Part shown: one piece after another, positions 1 through 7,781 of the stretch
Layout of the letters: each line of letters starts with the position of its first letter
Numbering within the stretch: position 1 is the stretch's first letter
From: Amycolatopsis endophytica
GTDB taxonomy: Bacteria > Actinomycetota > Actinomycetes > Mycobacteriales > Pseudonocardiaceae
Assembly (NCBI RefSeq): GCF_013410405.1
Contig: NZ_JACCFK010000002.1
Coordinates: forward strand, 372,001-436,000
Direction of reading: 5' to 3'
Length of the DNA stretch: 64,000 bases
Position numbers and translations under genes: made by a program
Notes under the pieces: generated by a model
Seen by the model: the letters and a program-made list of their open reading frames with translations, nothing else
Told to the model about the DNA's origin: nothing
Databases searched by the model: none

Positions 1-1566
1 CCGCTTGTACGGCGCGAGGTGGTCGCGGCAGAACGCCAGGATGCTCTCCGCGGTGGCCGCGTCCGGCTGGTGACCGGCGGCGAGCACGACGAACGCCTTG
101 GGCACCGCGAGCCGGATCGGGTCCGGGGCAGGCACCACCGCCGCCTCCGCGACCGCCTCGTGTTCGAGCAGCACGCTTTCCAGCTCGAACGGCGAGATGC
201 GGTAGTCGGACGCCTTGAAGACGTCATCGGTGCGGCCGACGTAGGTGATGTAGCCCTTCTCGTCGACCGACCCGACGTCGCCGGTGTGGTAGTAGCCGCC
301 CCGGAACGCCTCCGCGGTGCGTTCGTCGTCGTCGGCGTAGCCGACCATCAGGCCCACCGGCCGCCGCGTCAGGTCCAGGCAGATCTCGCCCTCCTCGGCC
401 CGCTGCCCGGTCACGGGGTCGACGAGCACGACGTCGAACCCGGGCACCGGCCGTCCCATCGAGCCGGACTTGACCTCCTGCCCGGGCGTGTTGGCGATCT
501 GCACGCTGGTCTCGGTCTGGCCGAAGCCGTCCCGGATCGTCACGCCCCACGCCTTGCGGACCTGGTCGATCACCTCCGGGTTGAGCGGCTCGCCCGCGCC
601 GACGACCTTCGAGGGCGGGGTTTCCAGCGCGCCGAGGTCGGCCTGGATCAGCATCCGCCACACCGTCGGCGGCGCGCAGAAGCTGGTGATGCCGCATCGC
701 TGCATCTGCCCCATCAGCGCGACGGCGTCGAAGCGGGTGTAGTTGAACAGGAACACCGTGGCCTCGGCGTTCCACGGCGCGAACACGTTGCTCCACGCGT
801 GTTTCGCCCAGCCGGGCGAGGAGATGTTGAGGTGCACGTCGCCCGGCTCCAGGCCGACCCAGTACATCGTGGACAGGTGCCCGACCGGGTAGGACACCTG
901 CGTGTGCTGCACCAGTTTCGGCTTGGCCGTGGTGCCGGAGGTGAAGTACAGCAGCAGCGGGTCGGACGCGGCGGTCGGACCGTCCGGGGTGAACGATTCC
1001 ACCGCGGCATAGGCGTCGGCGAAGTGCTGCCAGCCCTCCGCCGGATCCCCCACCGCGATGCGCGTGTAGTCCCCGGCGACGTCGGCGAACTTCTCCGCGT
1101 CCGCCGAGCGCACGACGACGTGCCTGGCGTTGCCGCGCTCGACCCGGTCACGCAGGTCGGCCGCGCCGAGCAGGGTCGACGCCGGGATGATGACCGCGCC
1201 GAGCTTGATCGCGGCGAGGATGGTCTCCCACAGCTCGACCTGGTTGCCCAGCATCAGGATGAGCCGGTCGCCGCGGCCGACGCCGAGGCCGCGCAGCCAG
1301 TTCGCGACCTGGTTGGAGCGGCGGGACATCTCGGGGTAGGTCCAGCGGCCCTCGCTACCGTCCTCCTCCACAATCCACAGCGCGTATTTCTCCGCGTTGG
1401 CCTCGTCGGCGGCGACCACGTCGAACCAGTCCAGCGCCCAGTTGAACTCGTCGAGCTCGGGCCAGCGGAAGTCGCGTCGGGCGGTGTCGTAGTCCTCGCG
1501 GTGCGCGACCAGGAAGTCGCGTGCCTCGCGGAAGCGCTCGTGAGCGGCTGGATGGACACTGCTCAT
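1..1566 (-). CDS. AMP-dependent acyl-CoA synthetase/ligase, 3' end outside window
   Basis: This ANL-superfamily enzyme should activate a carboxylic acid as its adenylate and transfer it to CoA. The frame is open from the ATG at 1566 to the window edge, where it reads LAPYKR, so about 30-40 C-terminal residues including the usual A10 lysine are missing. Visible core motifs are YFTSGTTAKPK (P-loop), GFGQTETS, GYYHTGD and YVGRTDDVFKASDYRIS. Alanine replaces the usual glycine in the P-loop, and serine replaces the glycine before DYR. A GAGGAG ribosome-binding site lies six bases upstream and overlaps the stop of the crotonase, so the two genes are probably co-transcribed. The overall sequence resembles acetyl- and medium-chain acyl-CoA synthetases, but the substrate cannot be read from the sequence. 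Confidence 0.85.
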   Translation of the reverse strand, partial: MSSVHPAAHERFREARDFLVAHREDYDTARRDFRWPELDEFNWALDWFDVVAADEANAEKYALWIVEEDGSEGRWTYPEMSRRSNQVANWLRGLGVGRGDRLILMLGNQVELWETILAAIKLGAVIIPASTLLGAADLRDRVERGNARHVVVRSADAEKFADVAGDYTRIAVGDPAEGWQHFADAYAAVESFTPDGPTAASDPLLLYFTSGTTAKPKLVQHTQVSYPVGHLSTMYWVGLEPGDVHLNISSPGWAKHAWSNVFAPWNAEATVFLFNYTRFDAVALMGQMQRCGITSFCAPPTVWRMLIQADLGALETPPSKVVGAGEPLNPEVIDQVRKAWGVTIRDGFGQTETSVQIANTPGQEVKSGSMGRPVPGFDVVLVDPVTGQRAEEGEICLDLTRRPVGLMVGYADDDERTAEAFRGGYYHTGDVGSVDEKGYITYVGRTDDVFKASDYRISPFELESVLLEHEAVAEAAVVPAPDPIRLAVPKAFVVLAAGHQPDAATAESILAFCRDHLAPYKR

Positions 1567-1577
1567 GTTCGTTCTCC

Positions 1578-2429
1578 TCATTCGCCCGTGAACTCCGGTG
1601 CCCGGCGCTCGAGGAACGCCTGCACCGCTTCCTGGAGGTCCTTGCTGGGCAGGAACGCCGCGTTCCAGGTGGAGACGTAGCGCAGCCCGTCGGTGACCTG
1701 CCGCTCGGTGGTCAGCGACAGCACCTCCTTGACCCCCTGCACGACCAGCGGCGGGTTGCCCGCGATCTCGTTCGCCATCTCCTCGGCGGCGGCCAGCACC
1801 GCCTCCTGGTCGTCGTGGATGTCGTTGACCAGGCCGATCTTCTCCGCGCGGGCGGCGTCGATGTCCTTGCCGGTCAGCGCGAGCTCCCGCAGGTGGCCCT
1901 CGCCGATGATCCCGCTCAGGCGCTGCAGACTGCCCAGGTCGGCCACGATCGCGACCTTCGCCTCCCGCACGCTGAACTTCGCGTCCGCGCTCGCCAACCG
2001 CACGTCGGCGGCCGCGATCACGTCGACGCCGCCGCCGATGCACCATCCGGACACCGCGGCGATCACCGGCGTGCGGCACTCCGCGACGGCGGTGACGGAC
2101 TCCTGCAGCACCCGGATCTCGCGGAGGAACTCGGTGCGCGGACCTGCCAGCGCGTCCCCGGCCAGCAGCGGCGCCCACGCGCCCATCATCGCGGGCAGGT
2201 CCAGGCCGTAGGAGAAGTTCTTCCCGCTGCCGGTGAGCACGATCGCCCGGACGGCCGGGTCGGCGTCCAGCGCGCGGAACACGATCGGCAGCTCACGCCA
2301 GAAGTCGGGCCCCATGGCGTTGCCCTTGCCGGGGCCGAGCAGGGTCACCCTGGCGATCGGACCGGTGCGCTCGACGGCGAGCGACACCAGGTCCGGCAGC
2401 TTGTCGGCGGTGTCAGTCATGGCTGCCAT
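1578..2429 (-). CDS. Enoyl-CoA hydratase/isomerase (crotonase) family protein
   Basis: This crotonase-fold protein of about 280 residues is a normal length for the family. The oxyanion-hole segments are visible as GKNFSYGLDL near residue 70 and SGWCIGGGVDVIAAAD near residue 125. VREAKVAIVADLGSL follows, which is the usual place of a catalytic acidic residue. Members hydrate, isomerise or hydrolyse acyl-CoA thioesters in the cytoplasm. It lies directly upstream of the acyl-CoA ligase with an 11-base gap, so the pair may activate and then process one acid. A second in-frame ATG at 2420 (MTDTADKL) is an equally plausible start, because neither candidate has a strong ribosome-binding site. The exact reaction is not determinable. 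Confidence 0.85.
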   Translation of the reverse strand: MAAMTDTADKLPDLVSLAVERTGPIARVTLLGPGKGNAMGPDFWRELPIVFRALDADPAVRAIVLTGSGKNFSYGLDLPAMMGAWAPLLAGDALAGPRTEFLREIRVLQESVTAVAECRTPVIAAVSGWCIGGGVDVIAAADVRLASADAKFSVREAKVAIVADLGSLQRLSGIIGEGHLRELALTGKDIDAARAEKIGLVNDIHDDQEAVLAAAEEMANEIAGNPPLVVQGVKEVLSLTTERQVTDGLRYVSTWNAAFLPSKDLQEAVQAFLERRAPEFTGE

Positions 2430-2500
2430 CTTGGCTCATCCGGACGCTTTCGCGCGTCAGGCCCTGCGCGGGGGCGGACCGGGATGGTTTCCTGATCGTC

Positions 2501-3325
2501 ATGCTGACCCGTCCACTGGAGACCACCGGACTGGCCGCCGCGTTCCCGTTCGAGGGTCACCGGCTCTGCTACACCGAGTTCGGCACCGGTGACCGCGTCG
2601 TCGTGCTCGCGCACGGCCTCATGTTCACCCGGCGCATGCACGCCCCGCTGGCGCGGCGGCTGGCCGCCGACGGGTTCCGGGTGATCACCCTGGACCTGCT
2701 CGGGCACGGCGATTCGGACCGGCCGCACCAGTCATGGCACTACTCCATCCCGGCGTTCGGGGACCAGGTGGTGGCGCTGCTGGACCACCTCGACGTCGAT
2801 CGCGCGGTGGTCGGCGGGACGTCGCTGGGTGCGAACGTGGCGCTGGAGGTCGCGGTCAAGGCGCCGGAGCGGCTGCGCGGGATCGTGGTCGAGATGCCGG
2901 TGCTGGACAACGCGATCGTCGCCGGGCTGCTGGCGTTCACCCCGCTGTTGTTCGCCGCGCGGTTCGTGCCGTTCGGGGTGCAGACGGTGGCGAAGGTGGC
3001 CGGGCTGGTGCCGCAGGGCAGCCAGTGGGTCGACGTCGTGACCGACACGCTGGACCAGCGCCCGGCCGCGATGGCGGCGCTGCTGCACGGCGTGTTCTTC
3101 GGCCGGATCGCGCCGCCGCGGTCGGTGCGGCGCACCATCGAGGTGCCCGCGCTGGTCATCGGCCACCAGCGCGACCCGATCCACCCCTTCGGCGACGCCG
3201 ACACCCTGGCCGCCGACCTGCCCGCGGCGGAGTTCGTGCAGGCCCGCAGCCCGGTCGAGCTGCGCTTCGACCCGCAGCGCCTGACCGGCGCGATCCTGGC
3301 CTTCACCCACCGCTGCCACACCTGA
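2501..3325 (+). CDS. Alpha/beta-fold hydrolase
   Basis: This 274-residue protein has the alpha/beta hydrolase pattern. LAHGL is the oxyanion region near residue 39, LDLLGHGDSDRP follows strand 4, and VGGTSLGAN contains the nucleophile serine near residue 110. An aspartate in IGHQRDPIHP is a candidate acid. The expected late catalytic histidine is less obvious, although a histidine occurs in the C-terminal AFTHRCHT. It is divergent from the crotonase gene across a 71-base gap and converges on cysG. The reaction cannot be assigned beyond ester, lactone or related hydrolysis. Confidence 0.8.
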   Translation: MLTRPLETTGLAAAFPFEGHRLCYTEFGTGDRVVVLAHGLMFTRRMHAPLARRLAADGFRVITLDLLGHGDSDRPHQSWHYSIPAFGDQVVALLDHLDVDRAVVGGTSLGANVALEVAVKAPERLRGIVVEMPVLDNAIVAGLLAFTPLLFAARFVPFGVQTVAKVAGLVPQGSQWVDVVTDTLDQRPAAMAALLHGVFFGRIAPPRSVRRTIEVPALVIGHQRDPIHPFGDADTLAADLPAAEFVQARSPVELRFDPQRLTGAILAFTHRCHT

Positions 3326-3339
3326 GCCCAACCCGGCCG

Positions 3340-3444
3340 CCGTGTTGGCCGCTCCCGGCACCGTGTTGGCCGCTCCCGGCACCGTGTTGGCCGTTCCGGG
3401 CGCCGTGTTGGCCGCTCCGGGCGCCGTGTCTGGCGTTGCGGGCA
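3340..3444. repeat. Five-unit 21-bp tandem repeat (family A) between convergent genes
   Basis: Five head-to-tail units of exactly 21 bp occupy 3340-3360, 3361-3381, 3382-3402, 3403-3423 and 3424-3444. The unit begins CCGTGTTGGCCGCTCCCGGC. Units 1 and 2 are identical, units 3 and 4 differ at a few positions, and unit 5 is the most diverged. The array fills the gap between the stop of the hydrolase and the stop codon of cysG, which starts at the very next base. Related units occur in both orientations at 17511-17684. The period of 21 keeps frames open on both strands, but no start signal suggests that it is translated. Confidence 0.85.
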
Positions 3445-4674
3445 TCAGCGGAGATCGTCGGGGAGCAGACCGGCCACCGGGCCGATCACGATCACCGCCG
3501 GGGGGCGCACTCCGGCGGCCTTGGCGGACTCCGCCGCGGTTGCCAGCGTGAAGCGGTGCACGCGCTGCGCGGCCATCGTGCCGTTCTCCACGATCGCGAC
3601 GGGCGTGTCGCCGGGGCGGCCGCCGTCGAGCAGGGCGGCGGCGAACAGGCCGAGCCGTTCGACGCCCATCATCAGCACGATCGTCCCGCGCAGCTTCGCC
3701 AGGGCCGGCCAGTCGGTCAGGGAACTCTCGTGGTCCGGCGCGACGTGCCCGGACACGACGACCACCTCGTGCGCCACCCCGCGGTGCGTCACCGGCACCC
3801 CGGCGACCGCGGGACCGGCGATCGAGCTGGTGATGCCCGGCACCACCGTCACCGGCACGCCCGCCTCCGCACACGCGAGCAGCTCCTCGAACCCGCGGCC
3901 GAACACGTACGGGTCACCGCCCTTGAGGCGCACCACGAACCGGCCCGCCTTGGCGTGTTCGACGAGTGTGGCGTTGATGAACTCCTGGCTCGCGGCCCGG
4001 CCGTAGGGGATCTTGGCCGCGTCGACGACCTCGACGTCGGGCGGCAGCTCGTCCAGCAGCTCGCGCGGCGCGAGCCGGTCGGCCACCACCACGTCGGCCC
4101 GCGCGAGGAGGCGACGGCCCTTGACCGTGATCAGCTCCGGGTCACCGGGGCCGCCGCCGACGAGCGCGACACCGGGCAGCTCGGTGGCGTCGGGCGGCGT
4201 CAGGTCGTCGGCGATCGCGCCGGTGTGCAGTGCTTCGACGATGTTGTCCCGTACCGCGGCCGAACGCAGCGGCTGACCGCCGGACAGCACGCCCAGGACA
4301 AGGCCCTCGTGGCGGCCGGCCGCGGCGGTGACGGCAGTGCCCTCGATACCGGCGTCGGCACGCACGCAGAAGATCCGTCGGCGCTCGGCCTCCGCGCAGA
4401 TCGCGGCGTTGACCTCGGCATCGTCGGTGCAGGCCAGCGCGTACCAGGCGCCGTCGAGGTCGCCTTCGGCGTAGCGGCGCTGGTGCCAGACCACCTCGCC
4501 CGCGTCGACCATGCCGCCCACGGCGGGGGTGGTCGACGGCGAGATCAGCTCGACCGCGGCACCGGCGCTGATCAGGCGCGGCAGCCGGCGCTGGGCGACG
4601 GTGCCGCCGCCGACGAGCACCACGCGCCGTCCGGCGAGGTCGAGGCCGACGAGGTAGTGCTGGTCTTCAGGCAT
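3445..4674 (-). CDS. cysG: Siroheme synthase-like: precorrin-2 dehydrogenase/uroporphyrinogen-III C-methyltransferase fusion
   Basis: The 409-residue protein joins two parts of tetrapyrrole metabolism. Residues 1 to about 150 form a CysG N-terminal Rossmann domain with the dinucleotide motif VLVGGGTVAQRR, which should oxidise precorrin-2 to sirohydrochlorin. Residues about 165-400 form a SAM-dependent uroporphyrinogen-III methyltransferase with GGGPGDPELITVKG, RLKGGDPYVFGRG, VPGITSS and GVPVTHRG. The product would be siroheme for sulfite and nitrite reductases, or a cobalamin precursor. E. coli CysG is slightly longer (457 residues). Whether the N-terminal domain also chelates iron cannot be judged here. 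No sulfite or nitrite reductase gene is adjacent. The stop codon abuts a 21-bp repeat array. Confidence 0.9.
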   Translation of the reverse strand: MPEDQHYLVGLDLAGRRVVLVGGGTVAQRRLPRLISAGAAVELISPSTTPAVGGMVDAGEVVWHQRRYAEGDLDGAWYALACTDDAEVNAAICAEAERRRIFCVRADAGIEGTAVTAAAGRHEGLVLGVLSGGQPLRSAAVRDNIVEALHTGAIADDLTPPDATELPGVALVGGGPGDPELITVKGRRLLARADVVVADRLAPRELLDELPPDVEVVDAAKIPYGRAASQEFINATLVEHAKAGRFVVRLKGGDPYVFGRGFEELLACAEAGVPVTVVPGITSSIAGPAVAGVPVTHRGVAHEVVVVSGHVAPDHESSLTDWPALAKLRGTIVLMMGVERLGLFAAALLDGGRPGDTPVAIVENGTMAAQRVHRFTLATAAESAKAAGVRPPAVIVIGPVAGLLPDDLR

Positions 4675-4710
4675 GGGCCAAGCATGCCTGCCGTTTCCCG
4701 CGCGGACACC

Positions 4711-5097
4711 TCAGGGTTGCAGGAGTGTGAGCAACTCCGTATTGCCGAACATGCGCGCGGCCTCCACGGCCGACGGGGTGCCCGCCGCCGGGTCCGCTCC
4801 CCCGTCGAGCAGTGCCTTGACCACGCCGGGCTCGTTCTTGAACACGGCTCCGGCGAGCGGGCTCTGGCCCTTGTCGTTGAGCCGGTTGGGGTCGGCGCCG
4901 CGCTCCAGCAGGGCCTTCACCGTGTCCGCGTGCCCGTGGTAGGCCGCGAGCATCACCAGCGTGTCGCCGCGGTCGTTGGTGAGGTTGGCCGCGATCCCGG
5001 CGTCCACGTAGGCCGCCAGTGTCTCCGTCCGTCCCTCGCGGGCCATCCCGAAGACCCGGCTCCACAGCTCGATCATTTCCTCGGACGGCTCGCTCAT
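4711..5097 (-). CDS. Small ankyrin-repeat protein
   Basis: This protein of about 128 residues consists almost entirely of ankyrin repeats. Two clear repeats read DRGDTLVMLAAYHGHADTVK with a following LLERGADPN, and DKGQSPLAGAVFKNEPGVVK with a following LLDGGADP. A partial third repeat comes after these. Such proteins bind partner proteins and have no catalytic role of their own. I chose the start at MSEPSEEM because the upstream extension to 5154 reads like untranslated sequence. It lies between cysG and the ribosomal protein cluster and shows no functional link to either. Confidence 0.75.
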   Translation of the reverse strand: MSEPSEEMIELWSRVFGMAREGRTETLAAYVDAGIAANLTNDRGDTLVMLAAYHGHADTVKALLERGADPNRLNDKGQSPLAGAVFKNEPGVVKALLDGGADPAAGTPSAVEAARMFGNTELLTLLQP

Positions 5098-5150
5098 GAC
5101 GGCCAGCGTAACGCCGTGCGGGCCACCCGGCCGGATGGCCCGCACGGCGT

Positions 5151-5399
5151 TCAACGCGCCGACGAGGGATACGGCAGCAGTGCCATCTCCCGGGCGTTCT
5201 TGATGGCTGTGGCCACCTGTTTCTGCTGCGTGGGCGTCAGACCGGTGACCCGGCGGGCGCGGATCTTGCCCCGGTCGGAGATGAACTTGCGCAGCAGGTC
5301 CACGTCCTTGTAGTCCACGACGGACACCTTCTCGGCGGCGAGCAGGTTGCGGCGCCGCCGCCCCGGCCGGTCCTTGGCGTACTTGGGCACGGCGCTCAC
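5151..5399 (-). CDS. rpsR: Cysteine-free 30S ribosomal protein S18
   Basis: This 82-residue S18 has the family core [20 protein letters not shown] and [15 protein letters not shown]. It contains no cysteine, so it cannot bind zinc and is the C-minus paralogue. In mycobacteria such paralogues replace zinc-binding versions in the ribosome during zinc starvation. It is the last gene of the minus-strand cluster rpmB-rpmG-rpsN-rpsR, and its start overlaps the rpsN stop by four bases, suggesting translational coupling. Control by Zur from the operator upstream of rpmB is inferred. Confidence 0.95.
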   Translation of the reverse strand: MSAVPKYAKDRPGRRRRNLLAAEKVSVVDYKDVDLLRKFISDRGKIRARRVTGLTPTQQKQVATAIKNAREMALLPYPSSAR

Positions 5400-5701
5400 C
5401 AGCTCGACTTCGACACGCCGGGCAGCTCCCCGCGGTGGGCCATCTCGCGCAGCCGCACCCGGGACAGCCCGAACTTGCGGAAGTAGCCGCGCGGGCGCCC
5501 GTCGGCGGTGTCGCGGTTGCGCAGCCGGGTCGGGCTCGCGTCGCGCGGCAGCTTCTGCAGTGCCGACACCGCCGCCGCCCGCTCCTCCGGTGTGGAGCGC
5601 ACGGACGAGACGACGGCTTTCAGCTCGGCCCGGCGCTCGGCGTAGCGGGCCACGATCACGCGCCGCTGCTCGTCGCGGGCGATCTTCGACTTCTTCGCCA
5701 T
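5396..5701 (-). CDS. rpsN: Cysteine-free 30S ribosomal protein S14
   Basis: This is the long 101-residue form of S14. The C-terminal signature [20 protein letters not shown] and the ending SKSSW are both present. No cysteine is present, unlike the short zinc-ribbon S14 used when zinc is plentiful. It belongs to the C-minus ribosomal cluster. Its start codon overlaps the rpmG stop at 5701 and its stop overlaps the rpsR start, so translation of the series is probably coupled. The protein assembles into the head of the small subunit. Confidence 0.95.
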   Translation of the reverse strand: MAKKSKIARDEQRRVIVARYAERRAELKAVVSSVRSTPEERAAAVSALQKLPRDASPTRLRNRDTADGRPRGYFRKFGLSRVRLREMAHRGELPGVSKSSW

Positions 5702-5865
5702 CAGCGCTCCTCCCGGAACTCGACGTGGCGGCGCACCACCGGATCGAACTTGCGCAGCACCATCCGGTCCGGGTCGTTGCGCCGGTTCTTCCTGGTCACG
5801 TACGTGTACCCGGTGCCAGCGGTCGAGCGGAGCTTGATGATCGGGCGGACGTCGTTGCGGGCCAC
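5701..5865 (-). CDS. rpmG: Cysteine-free 50S ribosomal protein L33
   Basis: This 54-residue L33 reads from a GTG at 5865 and has the typical strand sequence [20 protein letters not shown] and the segment RMVLRKFDP. The four cysteines of the zinc-binding form are absent. The start codon overlaps the rpmB stop in the string TAGTG, and its stop meets the rpsN start. A much longer frame can be read upstream through other genes, but length and conservation fix the start at the GTG. It is part of the zinc-sparing ribosomal set. Confidence 0.95.
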   Translation of the reverse strand: MARNDVRPIIKLRSTAGTGYTYVTRKNRRNDPDRMVLRKFDPVVRRHVEFREER

Positions 5866-6101
5866 TACAGCTTCACCCCCTTCGCGCGCAGCTCGGCCAC
5901 GACCGCCTCGATGCCGCGCTTGTCGATCGTCTTGATGCCCTTCGCCGACACCCGCAACGTGACCCAGCGCCCTTCGGACGGGATCCAGTAGCGCCGCCGC
6001 TGGACGTTCGGGTCCCAGCGCCGCGAGGTGCGCCGGTGCGAATGGGACACCTGCTTGCCGAAGCCCGGCTTGCGGCCGGTGACCTGGCAGACCGCCGACA
6101 T
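5865..6101 (-). CDS. rpmB: 50S ribosomal protein L28, C-minus type
   Basis: This 78-residue L28 begins [20 protein letters not shown] and contains [14 protein letters not shown] and [16 protein letters not shown], the core of the family. Only one cysteine remains, so the CxxC pairs of the zinc-binding form are missing. It is the first gene of the minus-strand C-minus ribosomal operon and has a GGAGGG-like ribosome-binding site just upstream. The divergent promoter region with the 6112-6140 palindrome probably controls it through Zur. Confidence 0.95.
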   Translation of the reverse strand: MSAVCQVTGRKPGFGKQVSHSHRRTSRRWDPNVQRRRYWIPSEGRWVTLRVSAKGIKTIDKRGIEAVVAELRAKGVKL

Positions 6102-6111
6102 CCACCCTCCC

Positions 6112-6140
6112 TAGTTGGTAGCGATTTTCATTACCAACTA
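6112..6140. promoter_or_regulatory. Zur-like palindromic operator between divergent zinc-starvation operons
   Basis: A perfect 9-bp inverted repeat, TAGTTGGTA and TACCAACTA, is separated by 11 bases that contain ATTTTCAT (ATGAAAAT on the other strand). It lies exactly between rpmB and the mrf-like gene. Actinobacterial Zur sites have an AT-rich core of the GAAAAT/ATTTTC kind, which fits the centre of this element. Binding by Zur is inferred from the sequence type and from the zinc-sparing genes on both sides. No other operator candidate is seen in the gap. Confidence 0.7.
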
Positions 6141-6151
6141 CTCTACAACGC

Positions 6152-7378
6152 GTGGATCCCGAAACGACCGGCACCACCCGGGTGCCCCTCACCCTGATCA
6201 GCGGCCTCGTCCCGGCGGCGACCGCGGAACTGGCCGACCAGGCCCGCGTGGCCCGGCCCGGCACCGCGGTCGTCCACCACGACCTGCGCGAGATCGACGG
6301 CGGGATCGTCCGGCGACGGCTCCAGATGGGTGCGCACGACGAGACGACCGTCCTCGAACTCGCCCACGGCTGCGTGTCCTGCACGCTGCGGGAGGACCTG
6401 CTCCCCCTGCTGCGGCGCCTGGCGGGCACGCCCGGCGTGCGGCACATCGTGGTGCGGCTGGACGAGGCGATGGAGCCCGAACCGGTCTGCTGGGCCATCG
6501 CCCACGTCCTGGTCGGCGACCGGCCGGTGAGCGACTTCGTGACGATCGAGGGCGTGCACACCGTGCTCGACCGCGGCAGCTGGCTGGCCGACGCGACCGG
6601 CGACGACACCCTCGACGAGCGGAACCTGCGGGCCAGCCAGGACGACGAGCGCACGGTCGCGCAGGTCGCGTTGTCGCAGGCCGAGTTCGCCGATGTGCTC
6701 GTGCTGACCGGTACGGCCGACGCCTGGACCGACGCGAAGACCGCCGCCGTGCTCGACCGGGTCGCGCCGTCCGCGCTGCGCACCTCGCACCTCGCCGAGG
6801 TGCCCACCGGTGCGCGCCGCGGCGCGGTGACCGACATGCACGGCGCGCTCGTGCACGGCGAGCCCCCGCTGCACGCCGACTGCGGTGTCGCGACCCTGTT
6901 GTTCACCGCGCAGCGCCCGTTCCACCCGGAGCGGCTGCACGACGCGCTCGACGTCCTGCTCGACGGTGTGGTGCGCACGCGGGGCCGGGTGTGGGTCGCG
7001 ACGCAGCCGGACATGGCGCTGTGGCTGGAGTCGGCGGGCGGCGGTCTGGGCATCGGGCACGCCGGGCCGTGGCTGGACGCCGCGGACGGTCCCGCGTGGA
7101 CGGACGTCACGCCCGAACGGCGGACCCTGGCCTCGTTGCGCTGGCACCCGGTGTTCGGCGACCGGGCACAGGAGGTCTTCGTCGTCACCGATCAGGCCAC
7201 ACCGGACGAGATCGAGGAAGCGCTGTCCGCGGCGCTGCTCACCGACGCCGAACTGGCCGCCGGGCAGCAGGAGTGGCGCACCTACGACGACCCGTTCGGC
7301 GACTGGCACGAAGAACCGTGCGAAGACACCGAAGAGACGCAGGACGTGAACGTCACGTCCGGAACGGAGAAGCAGTGA
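6152..7378 (+). CDS. mrf: Mrf-like COG0523 protein with degenerate GTPase motifs
   Basis: This 408-residue protein aligns with COG0523/CobW proteins, as shown by the shared blocks [39 protein letters not shown] and [13 protein letters not shown]. Its position in a C-minus ribosomal cluster matches mycobacterial Mrf, which recruits the hibernation factor Mpy to ribosomes. The nucleotide site looks lost. The region expected to hold GxxGxGKT reads [13 protein letters not shown], the NKxD motif is TGTAD, and the CxCC metal motif is CVSC. The GTG start at 6152 follows the operator without any purine-rich ribosome-binding site, so the mRNA may be leaderless. The C-terminus is acidic. The Mrf assignment rests on synteny and overall resemblance. 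Confidence 0.75.
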   Translation: MDPETTGTTRVPLTLISGLVPAATAELADQARVARPGTAVVHHDLREIDGGIVRRRLQMGAHDETTVLELAHGCVSCTLREDLLPLLRRLAGTPGVRHIVVRLDEAMEPEPVCWAIAHVLVGDRPVSDFVTIEGVHTVLDRGSWLADATGDDTLDERNLRASQDDERTVAQVALSQAEFADVLVLTGTADAWTDAKTAAVLDRVAPSALRTSHLAEVPTGARRGAVTDMHGALVHGEPPLHADCGVATLLFTAQRPFHPERLHDALDVLLDGVVRTRGRVWVATQPDMALWLESAGGGLGIGHAGPWLDAADGPAWTDVTPERRTLASLRWHPVFGDRAQEVFVVTDQATPDEIEEALSAALLTDAELAAGQQEWRTYDDPFGDWHEEPCEDTEETQDVNVTSGTEKQ

Positions 7379-7623
7379 AACCGGGTATTCACCCCGACTA
7401 CCACCCGGTGGTGTTCCAGGACAGCGCCACCGGGGACGCGTTCCTGACGCGGTCGACCATCACCTCGGAGAAGACGATCGAGTGGAGCGACGGGAACACC
7501 TACCCGCTCGTGCTGGTCGACGTCAGCTCGTGGTCGCACCCGTTCTGGACCGGCAACCGGCGGATCATGGACACGGCGGGCCAGGTGGAGAAGTTCCACC
7601 GCCGCTACGGAAGGCGGAAGTGA
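7375..7623 (+). CDS. rpmE2: 50S ribosomal protein L31 type B
   Basis: This 82-residue L31 starts at a GTG overlapping the stop of the preceding gene. It shows the type B pattern [15 protein letters not shown], followed by [12 protein letters not shown] and VEKFHRRYG. The zinc-binding cysteines of type A L31 are absent. In other bacteria type B L31 replaces type A when zinc is scarce, and its place in this Zur-type operon fits that use. It is followed by rpmF with a one-base stop/start overlap. Confidence 0.95.
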   Translation: MKPGIHPDYHPVVFQDSATGDAFLTRSTITSEKTIEWSDGNTYPLVLVDVSSWSHPFWTGNRRIMDTAGQVEKFHRRYGRRK

Positions 7624-7781
7624 TGGCGGTTCCCAAGCGCAAGATGTCGCGCAGCAACACCCGCCACCGCCGCGCACAGTGGAAGGCCGTCAAGCCGGAC
7701 CTGGTGCCGGTGGTGATCGACGGCAAGGAGCAGCTCGTGCCGCGCAATCTGCTCGGCCACTTCCACCGGCTGGCGCGGTGA
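7623..7781 (+). CDS. rpmF: Cysteine-free 50S ribosomal protein L32
   Basis: This 52-residue L32 begins [20 protein letters not shown], the standard amino terminus. The four C-terminal cysteines of zinc-binding L32 are missing and the end reads [14 protein letters not shown]. It lies between rpmE2 and the intact cobW gene with overlapping stops and starts on both sides, so all four plus-strand genes form one unit. It adds to the zinc-sparing ribosomal protein set of this locus. Confidence 0.95.
   Translation: MAVPKRKMSRSNTRHRRAQWKAVKPDLVPVVIDGKEQLVPRNLLGHFHRLAR

Noticed and set aside
3340..3444. CRISPR array
   Set aside because: The units are contiguous 21-bp repeats without unique spacers and no cas genes are present.
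2734..5313. An open plus-strand frame of over 850 codons
   Set aside because: It runs antisense through cysG, the ankyrin gene and part of an S18 gene and has arginine- and glycine-rich composition with no domain. It is a shadow of the high-GC minus-strand genes.
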